DNA from: Citrus sinensis
Lineage: Eukaryota > Streptophyta > Magnoliopsida > Sapindales > Rutaceae
DNA: 64,000 bases
Direction: 5' to 3'
Assembly (NCBI RefSeq): GCF_022201045.2
Contig: NC_068557.1
Span: 24,653,501-24,717,500 of the forward strand
Below the pieces are notes generated by a model. That model was given only the letters and a program-made list of their open reading frames with translations. It was not told the origin of the DNA and ran no database searches. How positions within the stretch are numbered: position 1 is the first letter of the stretch; each line of letters opens with the position of its first letter. Shown piece after piece: positions 1 to 10,430 of the stretch. The position numbers were made by a program, and so were the translations under genes.

Positions 1-1223
1 TTGCAGGAAAAGACACAGGCTGAAATTAAGCAATTCCGGAAAAGCCTTAATTTCAAAGCAACACCTATGCCTTCTTTCTATCATGCTGCTGCGCTACCTG
101 GATCTGATGGAAACAAGGTACTTAATCAGTATTGCGTTGCTTGGTTTAATTAGGTTCTTTCTCATGTTTGAATGTTTCAGAAACTCAATTTTGTCTTACA
201 GCGGCAATTTCATGAGTCTTGTATTTACATGGAGTCGCTTCAATTGGTCCATAAAAGGCATATCTTTACATGATTACTTCAATTTACTCTTTAACATTAT
301 TAGTATTCTGTTGCTTGGAATTTGTAATGTCAAGGCTGCTAAAAAATAGAGGGTATTGAAATGGAGATGTAATATGTAAGGTTTATTACAGTGAGGAGAA
401 GTTGAAAAAATCTATCCTAAGAATATGCTTTTTCCAGTTTTGGCATACAAAAATAAAATATGTATTTTGCTGCTCAAATGCTTTAAAAGCATTTGATAAA
501 GCATTTGAAATTCTTACCTAAATCAAGTAAAACAGTCATGGAACAGTTTGGCTTGTTTTAATCTGTAGAATATGTTGATGTTAAAACCAAACAGATTTTA
601 GAGACATACGATGAAACTGTACAATAAAATTTATACAACATACTCAAACCTTTCTTGGTGTCCAATATTTCTAGTTCACCTTGATTCCAATATTTTCAAG
701 GAAGAGATCAGTCTGGCATTTCATTATGTGCTCTCTTTAGGATTGGAGAGAATGAATTGGCCACAAATAATAGCTTTTCCTTTCTCTATCTCAGGGTCCA
801 GCTAAACTTCAACATAAGTCGACTGGTCCGGTGACGAAAGGCACTGCAAGATCACCATTGCTTGCCAAGGCAGGAAAAGACAGAACCCTACGAGTCGGTG
901 AATCTGCAGGGGCAATTGACGAGGCATCTAAATCCTCGACATCCGAGCTGGCTGAAGTTGTTACCGTCTCTTCATCTCCACCAACCAAAAGGAGCAATCA
1001 TCACAAAACGGTAATGAAAATTGGAGCTACTGAGCAGAAAGGGCAGGAGAAGGAGAAAAGTCCTAGTTTGCAGAAACATCGAACATCAGAGAGTAATAAG
1101 ATTAAAAAAGAAAAAAGCAACGATGGGAGGCCCGAAGTGGGTGCTCGGAGGAAGAGTTTGAAAGGCATTGGCATCAGCAACACCTCCGGAGTGGGTCGTC
1201 TAGCAGTTGGTGTGGCCTCCTGA
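1..1223 (+). CDS. TPX2-domain microtubule-associated protein (WVD2/WDL-like), C-terminal part
   Basis: Partial gene entering from the left edge. Exon 1..117 is open in frame 1 and encodes a stretch with the motif KQFRKSLNFKATPMPSFY, which I recognise as the core of the TPX2 C-terminal domain (PF06886) of the plant WAVE-DAMPENED2-like family, proteins that bind and bundle cortical microtubules. A GT donor follows at 118; an AG acceptor ends at 794. The last exon 795..1223 joins in phase 0 (GNK|GPAK) and encodes a 142-residue Ser/Lys/Glu-rich, low-complexity basic tail ending at TGA 1221-1223. Such tails after the TPX2 block are usual in the family. The N-terminal part lies outside the window. 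A possible poly(A) signal (AATAAA) lies near 1336, and the 3' UTR probably runs to about 1.5 kb. I am confident of the family; the exact member is not determined. Confidence 0.85.
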
Positions 1224-3499
1224 ACAAGCCACCAGTCTTCTTCACTCTCGCTAAAACCTTCTCCTTCTCCCCCAAAAGTTACCACTCCCAATGTTCGCAA
1301 TGCAGTAATCTTGCATTTGCCATTATGCACATTGAATAAAACCTCAAGGCAAATACTGAGGATCACAGGTGAGATGCACTGGTGTGCTTGTCTGAGAAGT
1401 GGAGATGAAAAATCATCTGAGTTCACCACGTTTTGTGCTTGTCATTTTCATTTCTGTTTACACGTATGAACCGTTTATTGTAACATGTAGCTAGATAGGT
1501 AATAATAGTGGCTCTGATAGGAGCACTTGAACTTGTAAGTCTCTCTGCCACCCCATATATAGAAAACATCATCTACCAATAGAAGTTGTAATTTATCAGC
1601 GTTTAATATTATGTAACAAACAGATAGCACATTCTTTCAAATTATGGTTCGTGTCTTTTGGGCACCTTCGTGGAGACCAATTCTTGTCCGGTCTAGCTGA
1701 TAGAGTTGGTTTGGCTTGTTACTTGGATGAGACTTGTGCGCGCAAATCATATCTAGTTATATAGATTTCGATGGAATTTTTTTTTCCAAGTGAAATCAAC
1801 TTTTTTGTTAGAATTGTGGATCAAATTGCATGTTTGAATATATATATATTAGCACCTAAAAGCTTAGTGACTCAAGTTCTTTAATGCTGAAAGTGAAACA
1901 CAGCTAAGGGGTATAAATGGTTTCTCTCTTAATTAATACAGGTTTCATGGAGGTGTTGTGGCATTGAGCCTTGTGTTAGTCTGCCATTAAGCTTCTAATT
2001 CGTGTCAATAAATTAATTTCTTCAATCTTTCAAGTGGCAGACAATGATAGGGGAATATGAGGTGGTTGTAGGATCTACTCTTATCTTTCTTGGGAAGGAA
2101 TTGCTAATCGTCGTCTGCACTTTTTCTTTTCATTAAAAGTAAATTCATTTTCTTGCGAACTTAGTATATGGTATGAAGAGGATTCCAGCTCTAAACCCTT
2201 TCATTTCATAGCAAATTAAAGAACATAATCGCGCGGTTAATTCAAAACATCAATTTATAACTGAGACATTTGTTTATTTGAAATATCTTTTGCATATATT
2301 AACAATTGTTTTAGGTCTTGTGTATTATATATGTATGTAACAACAACGTATATTAGAATAAGTAATTAACACCAAAAAAAAAAAATTCCAAACCAATCAT
2401 ACATTGACTTCAATTTTGGCCATACATTACCGTCCAGACTCCAGACCTCATAATTATAAGTTTAAAAATGGTGAAAACTTTCAATTATTTTAAGCTTTTT
2501 GAACTTTATATCTTGTTTGGTTGGTGCCTTTTTTTTTTTAAAAAAAAAAGAAACACCGTGTGTGGATGAAGGAATCAAATTAGACAATTGGTACCAAATC
2601 CTTTGACATTGATAATGACATTTTTCCTACCATGTATAATAAATTGCTCATAAAATTTTTAAATTCCCAAGAAGTGTAACCAATTAAGAGAGGAAAATAG
2701 AGATAAATTGGTTAAGGTACATCATCAATCTTTAATCTTTTATTAAGGCCGAAACATAGACTACTTTTGTAGTTTCTTTTTATCTCTCTCTTTTGGTTTC
2801 TTTTGTTCTTTTTGGTTTCCTACTTACATTTTATCTACTCATATCAGAGAGTGGTCCAAAGCCTTTACTTTTCCACTTTACTGATAACCGGGAATGGTTA
2901 ATTAGGAATGTTGTAGAATCAATTATTTTTAGTTTTATTTGTTAAAAGATTATATTATTTGTTGTGTTAAAAATAAGAAACTACGAACCAAACCAACATA
3001 TTTAGCCTATCAAAAATAAGTTAAAAATATTAATAATTCAGAAAGGGGGGGACATTGGGATCGCGAAGGTTCCCCAGAAGCTCATTCTTTTCTTGACACA
3101 CGAGTATCGTCCATTTACATGCTCATCCAAAACAGTGATGTAATCAAGTTGTTACAGAATCCTATAATTTTCTGTAAACATTTAACATTATCAGACAAAA
3201 TAAAATAAAAAGAAACTGATCTCTCCACTCTCCACACATTACCAAACAGAAGTATGTACAATTTGGGCCACCATCTTTGCACTTTCCTGTGTCTTTATCA
3301 TCACCGTCTTAATTTACAAATTTTTCAGCAACCAAAACACACACAAATAAACTATTCTCAATATGTGTATCTCATGGTCGTATAACATCAAAATAATTTT
3401 CCTGCAAAAGATGATTCTCATACTCATGACCATTAAAACAAGTCTGAATTAATTACGTATAGTACATCCAAATAATGTTCAGTACTTATTAATTTAACT
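1224..3499. other. 3' UTR and AT-rich intergenic DNA
   Basis: The first few hundred bases are probably the 3' UTR of the TPX2-domain gene. The remainder is AT-rich with homopolymer runs (for example the T/A tract around 2528-2549). I see no open frame, RNA gene or clear transposon. The last part (about 3100-3499) probably includes the 3' UTR of the minus-strand proline-rich gene. Confidence 0.5.
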
Positions 3500-3967
3500 T
3501 CATAAACAAGAAGTAAAAACAAAAACAAAAACAAGAACATTTGCTGCCGTGATCAGGGCCATCGACTTCCCGGTACTTGTTGCCGATGACTGGTTGTCTG
3601 TTTGATGAGGAGGTTTCCGGTAGTAGTATGGGAAATATGGCAAGATAGGGTCCGGAGGTGGAGGGCCATAAAGATTATTACCATTAGGTGGTGCGGGGTA
3701 GTTTGGTAAATTCTCCGATGGTGGAGAGTAATACCCTGTAGGAGGAGGGTACGAGGAGACTGAGCCTGAGCCTGAGCTGGAAGGTGGTGTCAAAGTTGTA
3801 GCCGGAGGCGATGGGGTGCCGGTGGTGGGGGTACCCGAGCCTGGGCCGGTAGGCGGCGGGTAACATGGATATGGGCAGGGCTGATCTTGCATGGTTAAGA
3901 CGAGAAAATTGACAAGTATAGAGTAGAAGAAAAGGGTTGGGAAATTTTGTATCAATTTTCTAGCCAT
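3500..3967 (-). CDS. small secreted proline-rich protein, probably GPI-anchored (extensin-like)
   Basis: A single-exon, 155-residue open frame. The N-terminus (about residues 1-27) is a hydrophobic signal peptide. The mature part opens with a Cys-Pro motif (PCPYPCYPPP) and then carries repeated PPP/YPPP/SPP blocks rich in Ser, Thr, Gly and Tyr, typical of hydroxyproline-rich wall proteins. The last ~20 residues are hydrophobic after a small-residue stretch (SATSTGKS), as expected for a GPI-anchor signal. By family knowledge such proteins sit at the plasma membrane/cell wall interface; the exact function is unknown. The other frames here are shadows. The minus-strand gene at 13290-13715 has the same layout. 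The ATG at 3965-3967 is the first in frame with the signal peptide. Confidence 0.75.
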   Translation of the reverse strand: MARKLIQNFPTLFFYSILVNFLVLTMQDQPCPYPCYPPPTGPGSGTPTTGTPSPPATTLTPPSSSGSGSVSSYPPPTGYYSPPSENLPNYPAPPNGNNLYGPPPPDPILPYFPYYYRKPPHQTDNQSSATSTGKSMALITAANVLVFVFVFTSCL

Positions 3968-6900
3968 GTTTGGTGAGTGTGAAAGTGGAAAGGAGAAAAT
4001 TTTTGTATGTCAAGTGAAGAGAGGAAAAAGAGAAGAAGTTTGGTGAATGCGGTGTGTTGTAAGGTGAAGGGTGAGATGTGATGAGTGATGAGTGCTGACT
4101 TATTAGAGGATTTTAGGGTGTTTGTCATGACTCAAAAAAAAAATTATGGCCATGGAAGATAAAGATTGAAAAGCAAGTTTTAGCTAACCTTTTATAATCG
4201 TCCTCTGTGGATTTTTTTATTCAAAGTGTCACACATTTGGACCAAGAGATTTTAATTTGAGTTCAAATATTTTGTGCTATTGACAGAATAATAACGATTC
4301 TATATAAGGTTATGTTTAAATATATAGTTTCAATTGTGTTTCATTGTTGACTTAAACTCATTTTAAATTCTCAGAAGATCGATGATTATATTGGGTTCAT
4401 TTTAGTCTTTAAAATTGTTGGCGGTTGAGTTTATTTAATTGGTCGTTGAACATTTACAGGTAAAATTAATATCAACAACTCTACCATTTTATGTTATGAA
4501 CATGTTAATTAATTAAACTTTTGGGTATAACTAATCAAAATTTATATATTTATATATTTATATATTAAAAAGGGCAAGTTAATTACATCATCTGTTAATT
4601 TGGTGAAAAATAAATCAGTGTGGCACTGTATGCTTATCTAATCAACAACAACAACAGCAACAACAACAATAATGATAATAATTAATAGGGTGAGTTGTGA
4701 GGGATTCATAATTAATTGCCAAGCTAGCAACATTGAACTTTGAATGATAATCCCTCGATTCCTACGGCACTGGGCTATGATTGTGAGCTTGGTATTTTTT
4801 TTTTTGGTTGCTTGAGCAATATACATTTTCTGTCTCTTCTAAAAGCAACAACCCCGAATCTTGATGACCTTCAATAAAATGATTACATGCATATAGTTTT
4901 CATAAACAACTCCTTAATAATCAAATAAAATTTTAATACATTTAATTAATTAAACTTAAAAATAAGTAGATTTAGCTGTCTTCGATCTTGCACGCCCAAA
5001 AAATCTGTTTTGTGTATGTACGTGCTTAGCTTTGAAGATTTTTTTCTTGAAATAATAAAAGTTGATGATGGCACATTTTGAGCTCCATGCATGGTGGGGT
5101 GAGAAGTCCATGTTCCCAGAAACAAGGCTTGCAAGCAAGCACCAAGTTTTGCATCACGTGTTGTGTGGCGAAATTACAAGACGAACACTACAACACTAAT
5201 CAAAATCAGTATTATAGACAATACTATGGTCCGTTTGAAATTAAGGTTGGACAACTATAATTTAAAAGTTGCAGTAATAAAGTATTTGGTAAACACTAGT
5301 TAATGTAACTTAAAAGATATGATAATATGATTTTTCAATTGTATGATGAATAATTTATTATATCTTTAATAATTTTAACTAAAATTTATATTTACTACAT
5401 ACTATTAATTTTTGTTTTATAATTATATTTTTTTTTCTACATTAAATATAACTTAAAAATTATAGCATCTCAATTTTAAACAAGACTTTAATTATGTAAA
5501 TATACCACTAAATTCAACATTAGAACTAACAAGAAAATACGTAAAAATTTTATTTTCTGTAAGAAAATTATTGGGAAGTGAAGTTGTTACCTTCTCAAAT
5601 CTTGTAGTAATGCTAGAACCTATCATGCACTCCTAAGAATTTCATTGGGAAAAATGGTTGTTATGTCTTTAACCACTCGTAAATTGTAATATTGAAGTTA
5701 AAAATTGATTAGAATTTTGTTGAAGTGGATGATTAGACAAACAAATTTAACAACAAATTAACTATTACGCCCAATCACACAATCAATTTTGATTAAGATG
5801 GGGGCGATCATGATCAATCAAATTGTTGAAAGAGACGTGTGGGCAAGAGGATATAAAGGTCCAGCGTTGATTTTGATGACCTTTTGGTGCATTCGCTGAC
5901 TTCGGAAGCTTGTCTGCTTCTTCAATCCTCTCTTGTTGATTCCACACGCAATGTCTTGGAATTTTACCACAGATCCCACTAACAGCTGGAAAGTGAGAAG
6001 AGGTTGAGTGATTTTGACGTGTTCGTTCTAAAATCAATTTTGATTCATTATGCATAATATATCAATACCTCATCGGTTAACATAGGTGCGTTTGAATTTA
6101 CCCTTAATCATATGCAATAAAATCACTGGATTGCCACTGGGATTTTGGCCCGATGGTTACGGAACTTGGGCCATGGGTTCAAATCAAAACCTTTGTGCCG
6201 GAATTCAAAATTTTCGTTAGATAAAGATAGGGGTGACAATGCGATAGATGTGAGTTAAATTTATATTATTTGAAATTCATTATAGGTCTATGATTTTTAT
6301 TTTATATACAAGTGCAAATTAAAAATAAAGATACAAACCTACTTCAAATCCATGATGAATTTATTAATTTTAATTTTTTAGCAAGTTAATTTTAAAATTT
6401 TATAGATTTTAAGAGAATAATAATAAATTTATCTTTATTAGACTCTAAAACTCGACAAGAAAAATAACAATGCAAACAATATTGAGAAAAAAAAAAGTAT
6501 TGCTAACTTGCTATCAACTAAAACACATAATTCATCTTAACTTTGAATTTCATATAAAACTAATATATATTGTATTAGTTTAATGTGATTGACATTGATT
6601 TTAGTAAGCTAGGTATAAGTTTAATGCGGTTTTAAAAGTAGTAAATCACTGATAGTTTAATACTTTTAAAAATTAAATTAAATTAAATTAGAAGACCTCA
6701 TTTTGGATGTGGGTAGTACATGGATCTACGTTTTAAGTTAGATTCGTACCAACTTGAAATTTTGATTATAAATATTGCATATTAAAAAAAATTAAAATTT
6801 TATAATTCAGATGGGGCAAAAAATGGGCTGCTTGTGTTTAATATTGACCTACGAGTACAGCCTCACTCAATTTAATTACTTGTAAGATAGTTTTAAGTAC

Positions 6901-7994
6901 TATTATTTTTTTGGTCCTGGTCTAGATAAGATCTGAACTAGGAACTACAAAACGTGAAAGTGGGTGAGGGAATTTTCCTAAATTTCAGCGTGTCGGTGGT
7001 GAGTTGTTCATAGATTGTTGATTTCCCTGTTTTCAATGAGCACTTATTTTGATGTTTGGGAGCAGTAGTTATAGCTAAACAACCATGATCCCAAAACCCA
7101 ATTAAACTTGCACACTTTTTTCTGTTTTGTGTCTGATAAACCATTTGATCGAGTAAATTATTCAATTAGCCAATAATTAGTCTAAAATCAAAGCACTTTA
7201 TTTAACCAACATCTAATTGTATTGATGTTGCAATTTTCATCGAGTAAAAACCCAGAAAGAAAGACAGTATAATTATGTAATAATTTTACTCTTTTTTTTT
7301 TCCCTTTCTTTTAGGCTTTTAGCCTTCCTTTTTACACCCAAAAACTTAAACCCTATGTTCATATGTATGCAAAAAGTGTAAAGCAAAATAGCATATATAG
7401 ATTGGTCACACTTCAATTATTCAGCACCTTCCTTGAAGTATCTTGAAACTTTATATCAACTTTTAATCCATTATAAACTTTGTATATCCTCTCTTGGCAC
7501 ACAATTTTTTCTTGGATATAATTTATAATTCGTTTGCCTTTTTTTTTTTTTTTTTTCAACAGTACAGGCTGTTGCGCTCTATTATAGTTGTCAAGCAGAC
7601 ATTGGCAAGGACACAAGAAAAAGATGGATGCTACTTTTTCTTAAGTGTCATTTTCTACAATTAAACAGCCTAGAGTTCTCTTATTAATCATTTCATTTGC
7701 AAAATTTTCTTACGTGTTTCTCAATTATCTTGACGAATACACGTGAATTTTGATCTGCTATTGAATAATAGTGAAGCCTGTATGGCATCGTGTGCTGAAA
7801 ATCTAATCGCTGAAATTTTTTATGCAATGGTCATGAAGTTGAAGATAACATTTCATGTTCTTTTAAAATTTCTAATTAAGCTTAGGTGTGCAAGATAAAG
7901 TGATGTTGACGCGACAAATGAAAATTTTGTTACAATTAGAGAGCGCCAATTGAGGATTGATGTTTCGACACCTGCCCAAAAGTTACAAATGGGT
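3968..7994. other. intergenic DNA: promoter of the proline-rich gene plus AT-rich repeats
   Basis: Bases 3968-4300 are the likely promoter and leader of the minus-strand proline-rich gene. Farther right there is an ACA/ATA-type microsatellite (about 4644-4681). A segment starting near 5229 with a GGTCCGTTTG-type head resembles the end of a Tourist/Harbinger-like MITE, but its partner end is not clear. At 6140-6210 a sequence with a B-box-like GGGTTCAAATC may be a degraded tRNA-derived SINE. A TAGGGGTGAC motif near 6230 resembles a hAT terminus. No coding gene seen; open frames at 5783, 6938 and 7413 have no recognisable features. Confidence 0.4.
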
Positions 7995-8372
7995 TCTTTT
8001 TTAAGGGTCCGCCTGCGTTGCCACGGTTGTACCTTACCACACTCTTTTTCTTTTGTGAATTAATTAATGTAAAATTTTATTGAACCCCTTACACTCTATT
8101 TTATTTATAATTTATCATAAAATATTATAATACTTTATATTTATCTACATTATCAAAATTTAATTTATCACCTTACACTTTATTTATTTATTTTTTTATA
8201 AGTATTAAAAGAGTTTTTATTTTCAACCACGCTACAATAATAATCATAACACATTAATATTAATGAAAAGACAAAAATATCCTTAGATTAGCATTAAAAA
8301 ATTCTGTAGAAATTAAGATTAACTCATTTCTCATCACTGATCATTAACAAAGTTAACTCATTATTAACAGAA

Positions 8373-8880
8373 CTAATCAGGTAGAGTTGCGAGTGACGAT
8401 GGCTACAGGAGAGAGGCTTAAGAACATTTTGGCCACAGTAGTGACCACATGGCTGACTGAGTTGAGGGCCAAGATATTTGGGTATGTACTTAACCCCACT
8501 AGCTAGAGATCACCCAACAAGATTTTTTGGAAGAAGCTCGTCGGTGGTAAGCTCTCGTCATGCCCCACCAAGAACAAGGGCGCTTACCCAAGCTTGAAAT
8601 GTTGAAACGTTGTGGAAAGGTACCTCCCAAGAAAGGCCAAGGGAAGCGTGCAACCAAGCGCAGCAAGTAGATATTCTACCTTTGAATTACCTGGGAATTG
8701 GATCATTAATGATTTGAAAGAAGATATGCAACTGATTTTGGTACCTTTGTTTTAGCTTGTGAAGTATTAAAATCTTATTCCTTATTTGTGATATTTTCCA
8801 TTTTGTGCCTAGTTACTGATACTAAATAGAGTTTCCATCTTGAATGGAATTGAAGTATTTGTTGGTTTAAAAAAAAAAAA
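8373..8880 (+). pseudogene. processed pseudogene of mitochondrial ribosomal small-subunit protein S33 (mS33)
   Basis: An ATG at 8399 starts MATGERLKNILATVV..., and the region ends KKGQGKRATKRSK with TAG at 8668-8670. This is the N- and C-terminal signature of the plant mitochondrial S33 (S27-like) ribosomal protein. The copy is broken: an in-frame TAG comes after LNPTS, where the family has LNPTGQRSP, and roughly 40 bases of the middle are missing before LVM. The 3' UTR runs into an A12 tail at 8869-8880. Near-identical direct repeats flank it (AACTCATTATTAACAGAA at 8355-8372 and AACTCATCATCAACAAAA at 8879-8896, four differences). No intron is seen. This is the pattern of a LINE-mediated retrocopy that landed in, or was carried by, the MULE. 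Confidence 0.8.
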
Positions 8881-9709
8881 CTCATCATCAACAAAATTTT
8901 CAACAATACGAGTGGGGATTCCAGTGGTTAATTACAAAATCGATCTATTCATAACTTATAATTAAAAAAAAAACTAACACTAAAAGAAAATAACTCAAAT
9001 ACCCACACACGTGACATCCAAACAAAATGAATCCAAAATCAAATTCAAAAGAAACCATTATGGCTTCATCTCTCCAATCTGCTCTCAACCCAAATACCCA
9101 TATTGTGAAGCTACCTGCTACCGGCTGCCACCACGCTGCTCCACGTCGGCAAGATAGCACAGTCGCACCACGACCGACAACCTTGACCCATGTCAGCCTT
9201 ATCTTTCCTCTCTCGAAACAACATCACGTCAGTTGCACCACAACCCCACCATGACAGACAGAGGAAATTAGAGATCCATCGAAGCCACAATTTGAAGCTA
9301 CAATGCATAATTGCTCTGGATAAGCAAGGCCTGAGCTCGCCTTACCATTGCCATTTTGCTTTCTCTCACTCTCACTTCGGCTTCTCAGATCAAATTGAGG
9401 ATTTTGTTTTGATGCCTATAATTTCCACCACGAGAACCATCACACAAACAATCAATGACCTACAACTAATTATCCTCAAATCGGTCAGCAACCTTGATCA
9501 ATATTGAAGCCATCATTAAACCCATTACAGAGAGAAAGTGAGAGAGCATAAGAAGAAACGGGAAAAAAATATATTGAAGATAAAATTTGAAGATAATTTT
9601 GTCTTTTCAATACTTACGAATAATTATAAATAAAATATAGTATAAAGGGTTCAATGAAATTTTACATTAACTAATTCACAAAAGACAAAGGCTGTGGTAA
9701 GGTACAACA

Positions 9710-10393
9710 TAGGGGTGGGCATATTTTAACCGAACCGATCCAAACCAATCCAAACCGACCTTTTGGATCGGTTTCATTAGTAAAAAAACTGGTTTCGGTT
9801 TATTGGATTGCAAACCGACATCACTCGGTTTGGAAGGATTCCAAACCGATCCAATCCAGAAATATTATATAATTACATTATATTTTAAGTTAAGCAATCT
9901 AATTAATTATATTTATCATTTTATGTAGATTTTGACAAATTAAAAGTAATTGGACTATAAATTTTGACGGACAAGATGCACAATATTTTAATTGTCAAAT
10001 GTTGTTCAAGTTATTTTAATTTTGTGAGTTTGTTTTGAATGAACAGGTTAAGAACTTGTTTATTAGGATGTATTATGCTGTAAACTTGTATGGATGTATC
10101 TTTGAATTGTTATGTAGATATCAAAGTAGATATGAATAATATAAAAGAGGTATCAATTTAGATTACGGACACAAAAAAATATCAAATAATTTAGGTAAAA
10201 TAATATAAAAGAAGTGAAATTTTAGTTAATAAGTTCAAACCGGATCCAAACCGATCCAGTCAGTTTGGATCGGTTCGGTTCGGTTTAAAAAAATTTTAGG
10301 TTGATATCGGTTTGAAAATATTTCAAACCGATTGGTTTGGATCGGTTTGAGAATATGTCCCAAACTGATCCAAACCGAATTTGCCCACCCTTA
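9710..10393. mobile_element. non-autonomous hAT element (684 bp) nested in the MULE right TIR
   Basis: The ends are inverted: TAGGGGTGGGCA at 9710 and TGCCCACCCTTA ending 10393. The flanking 8-bp direct repeats are identical (GTACAACA at 9702-9709 and 10394-10401), the hAT hallmark. Subterminal regions are full of short GGATCGGTTTGG/CCAAACCGATCC repeats in both orientations, as expected for transposase binding clusters. The interior is AT-rich with no coding capacity. Removing the element and one duplication restores the MULE terminal repeat, so it inserted later. Confidence 0.88.
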
Positions 10394-10430
10394 GTACAAC
10401 AATGGCAACATAGGCGGACCCTCTTTTTAA

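Larger units (their letters stand above)
8005..10421. mobile_element. Mutator-like (MULE) non-autonomous element with long TIRs
   Basis: The left end (from GGGTCCGCCT at 8005) and the right end (inverse complement ending 10421) match for about 115 bases, with more matching patches further in. The match includes GTGAATTA-TTAATGTAAAAT and TTGAACC. The flanks carry a TCTTTTTTAA / TCTTTTTAA direct repeat (7995-8004 and 10422-10430), identical except for one T in the run. That fits the 9-10 bp duplication typical of Mutator-like elements. The right TIR is split by a later hAT insertion (9710-10393); without it the element is about 1.7 kb. No transposase frame is present. Inside are a decayed MRPS33 retrocopy and, at about 8900-9540, a GC-richer stretch with short open frames that I cannot assign. 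Confidence 0.8.

Noticed and set aside
1001..1429. 142-codon minus-strand frame over the TPX2-domain exon
   Set aside because: Antisense to a frame that joins correctly to the TPX2 motif exon.
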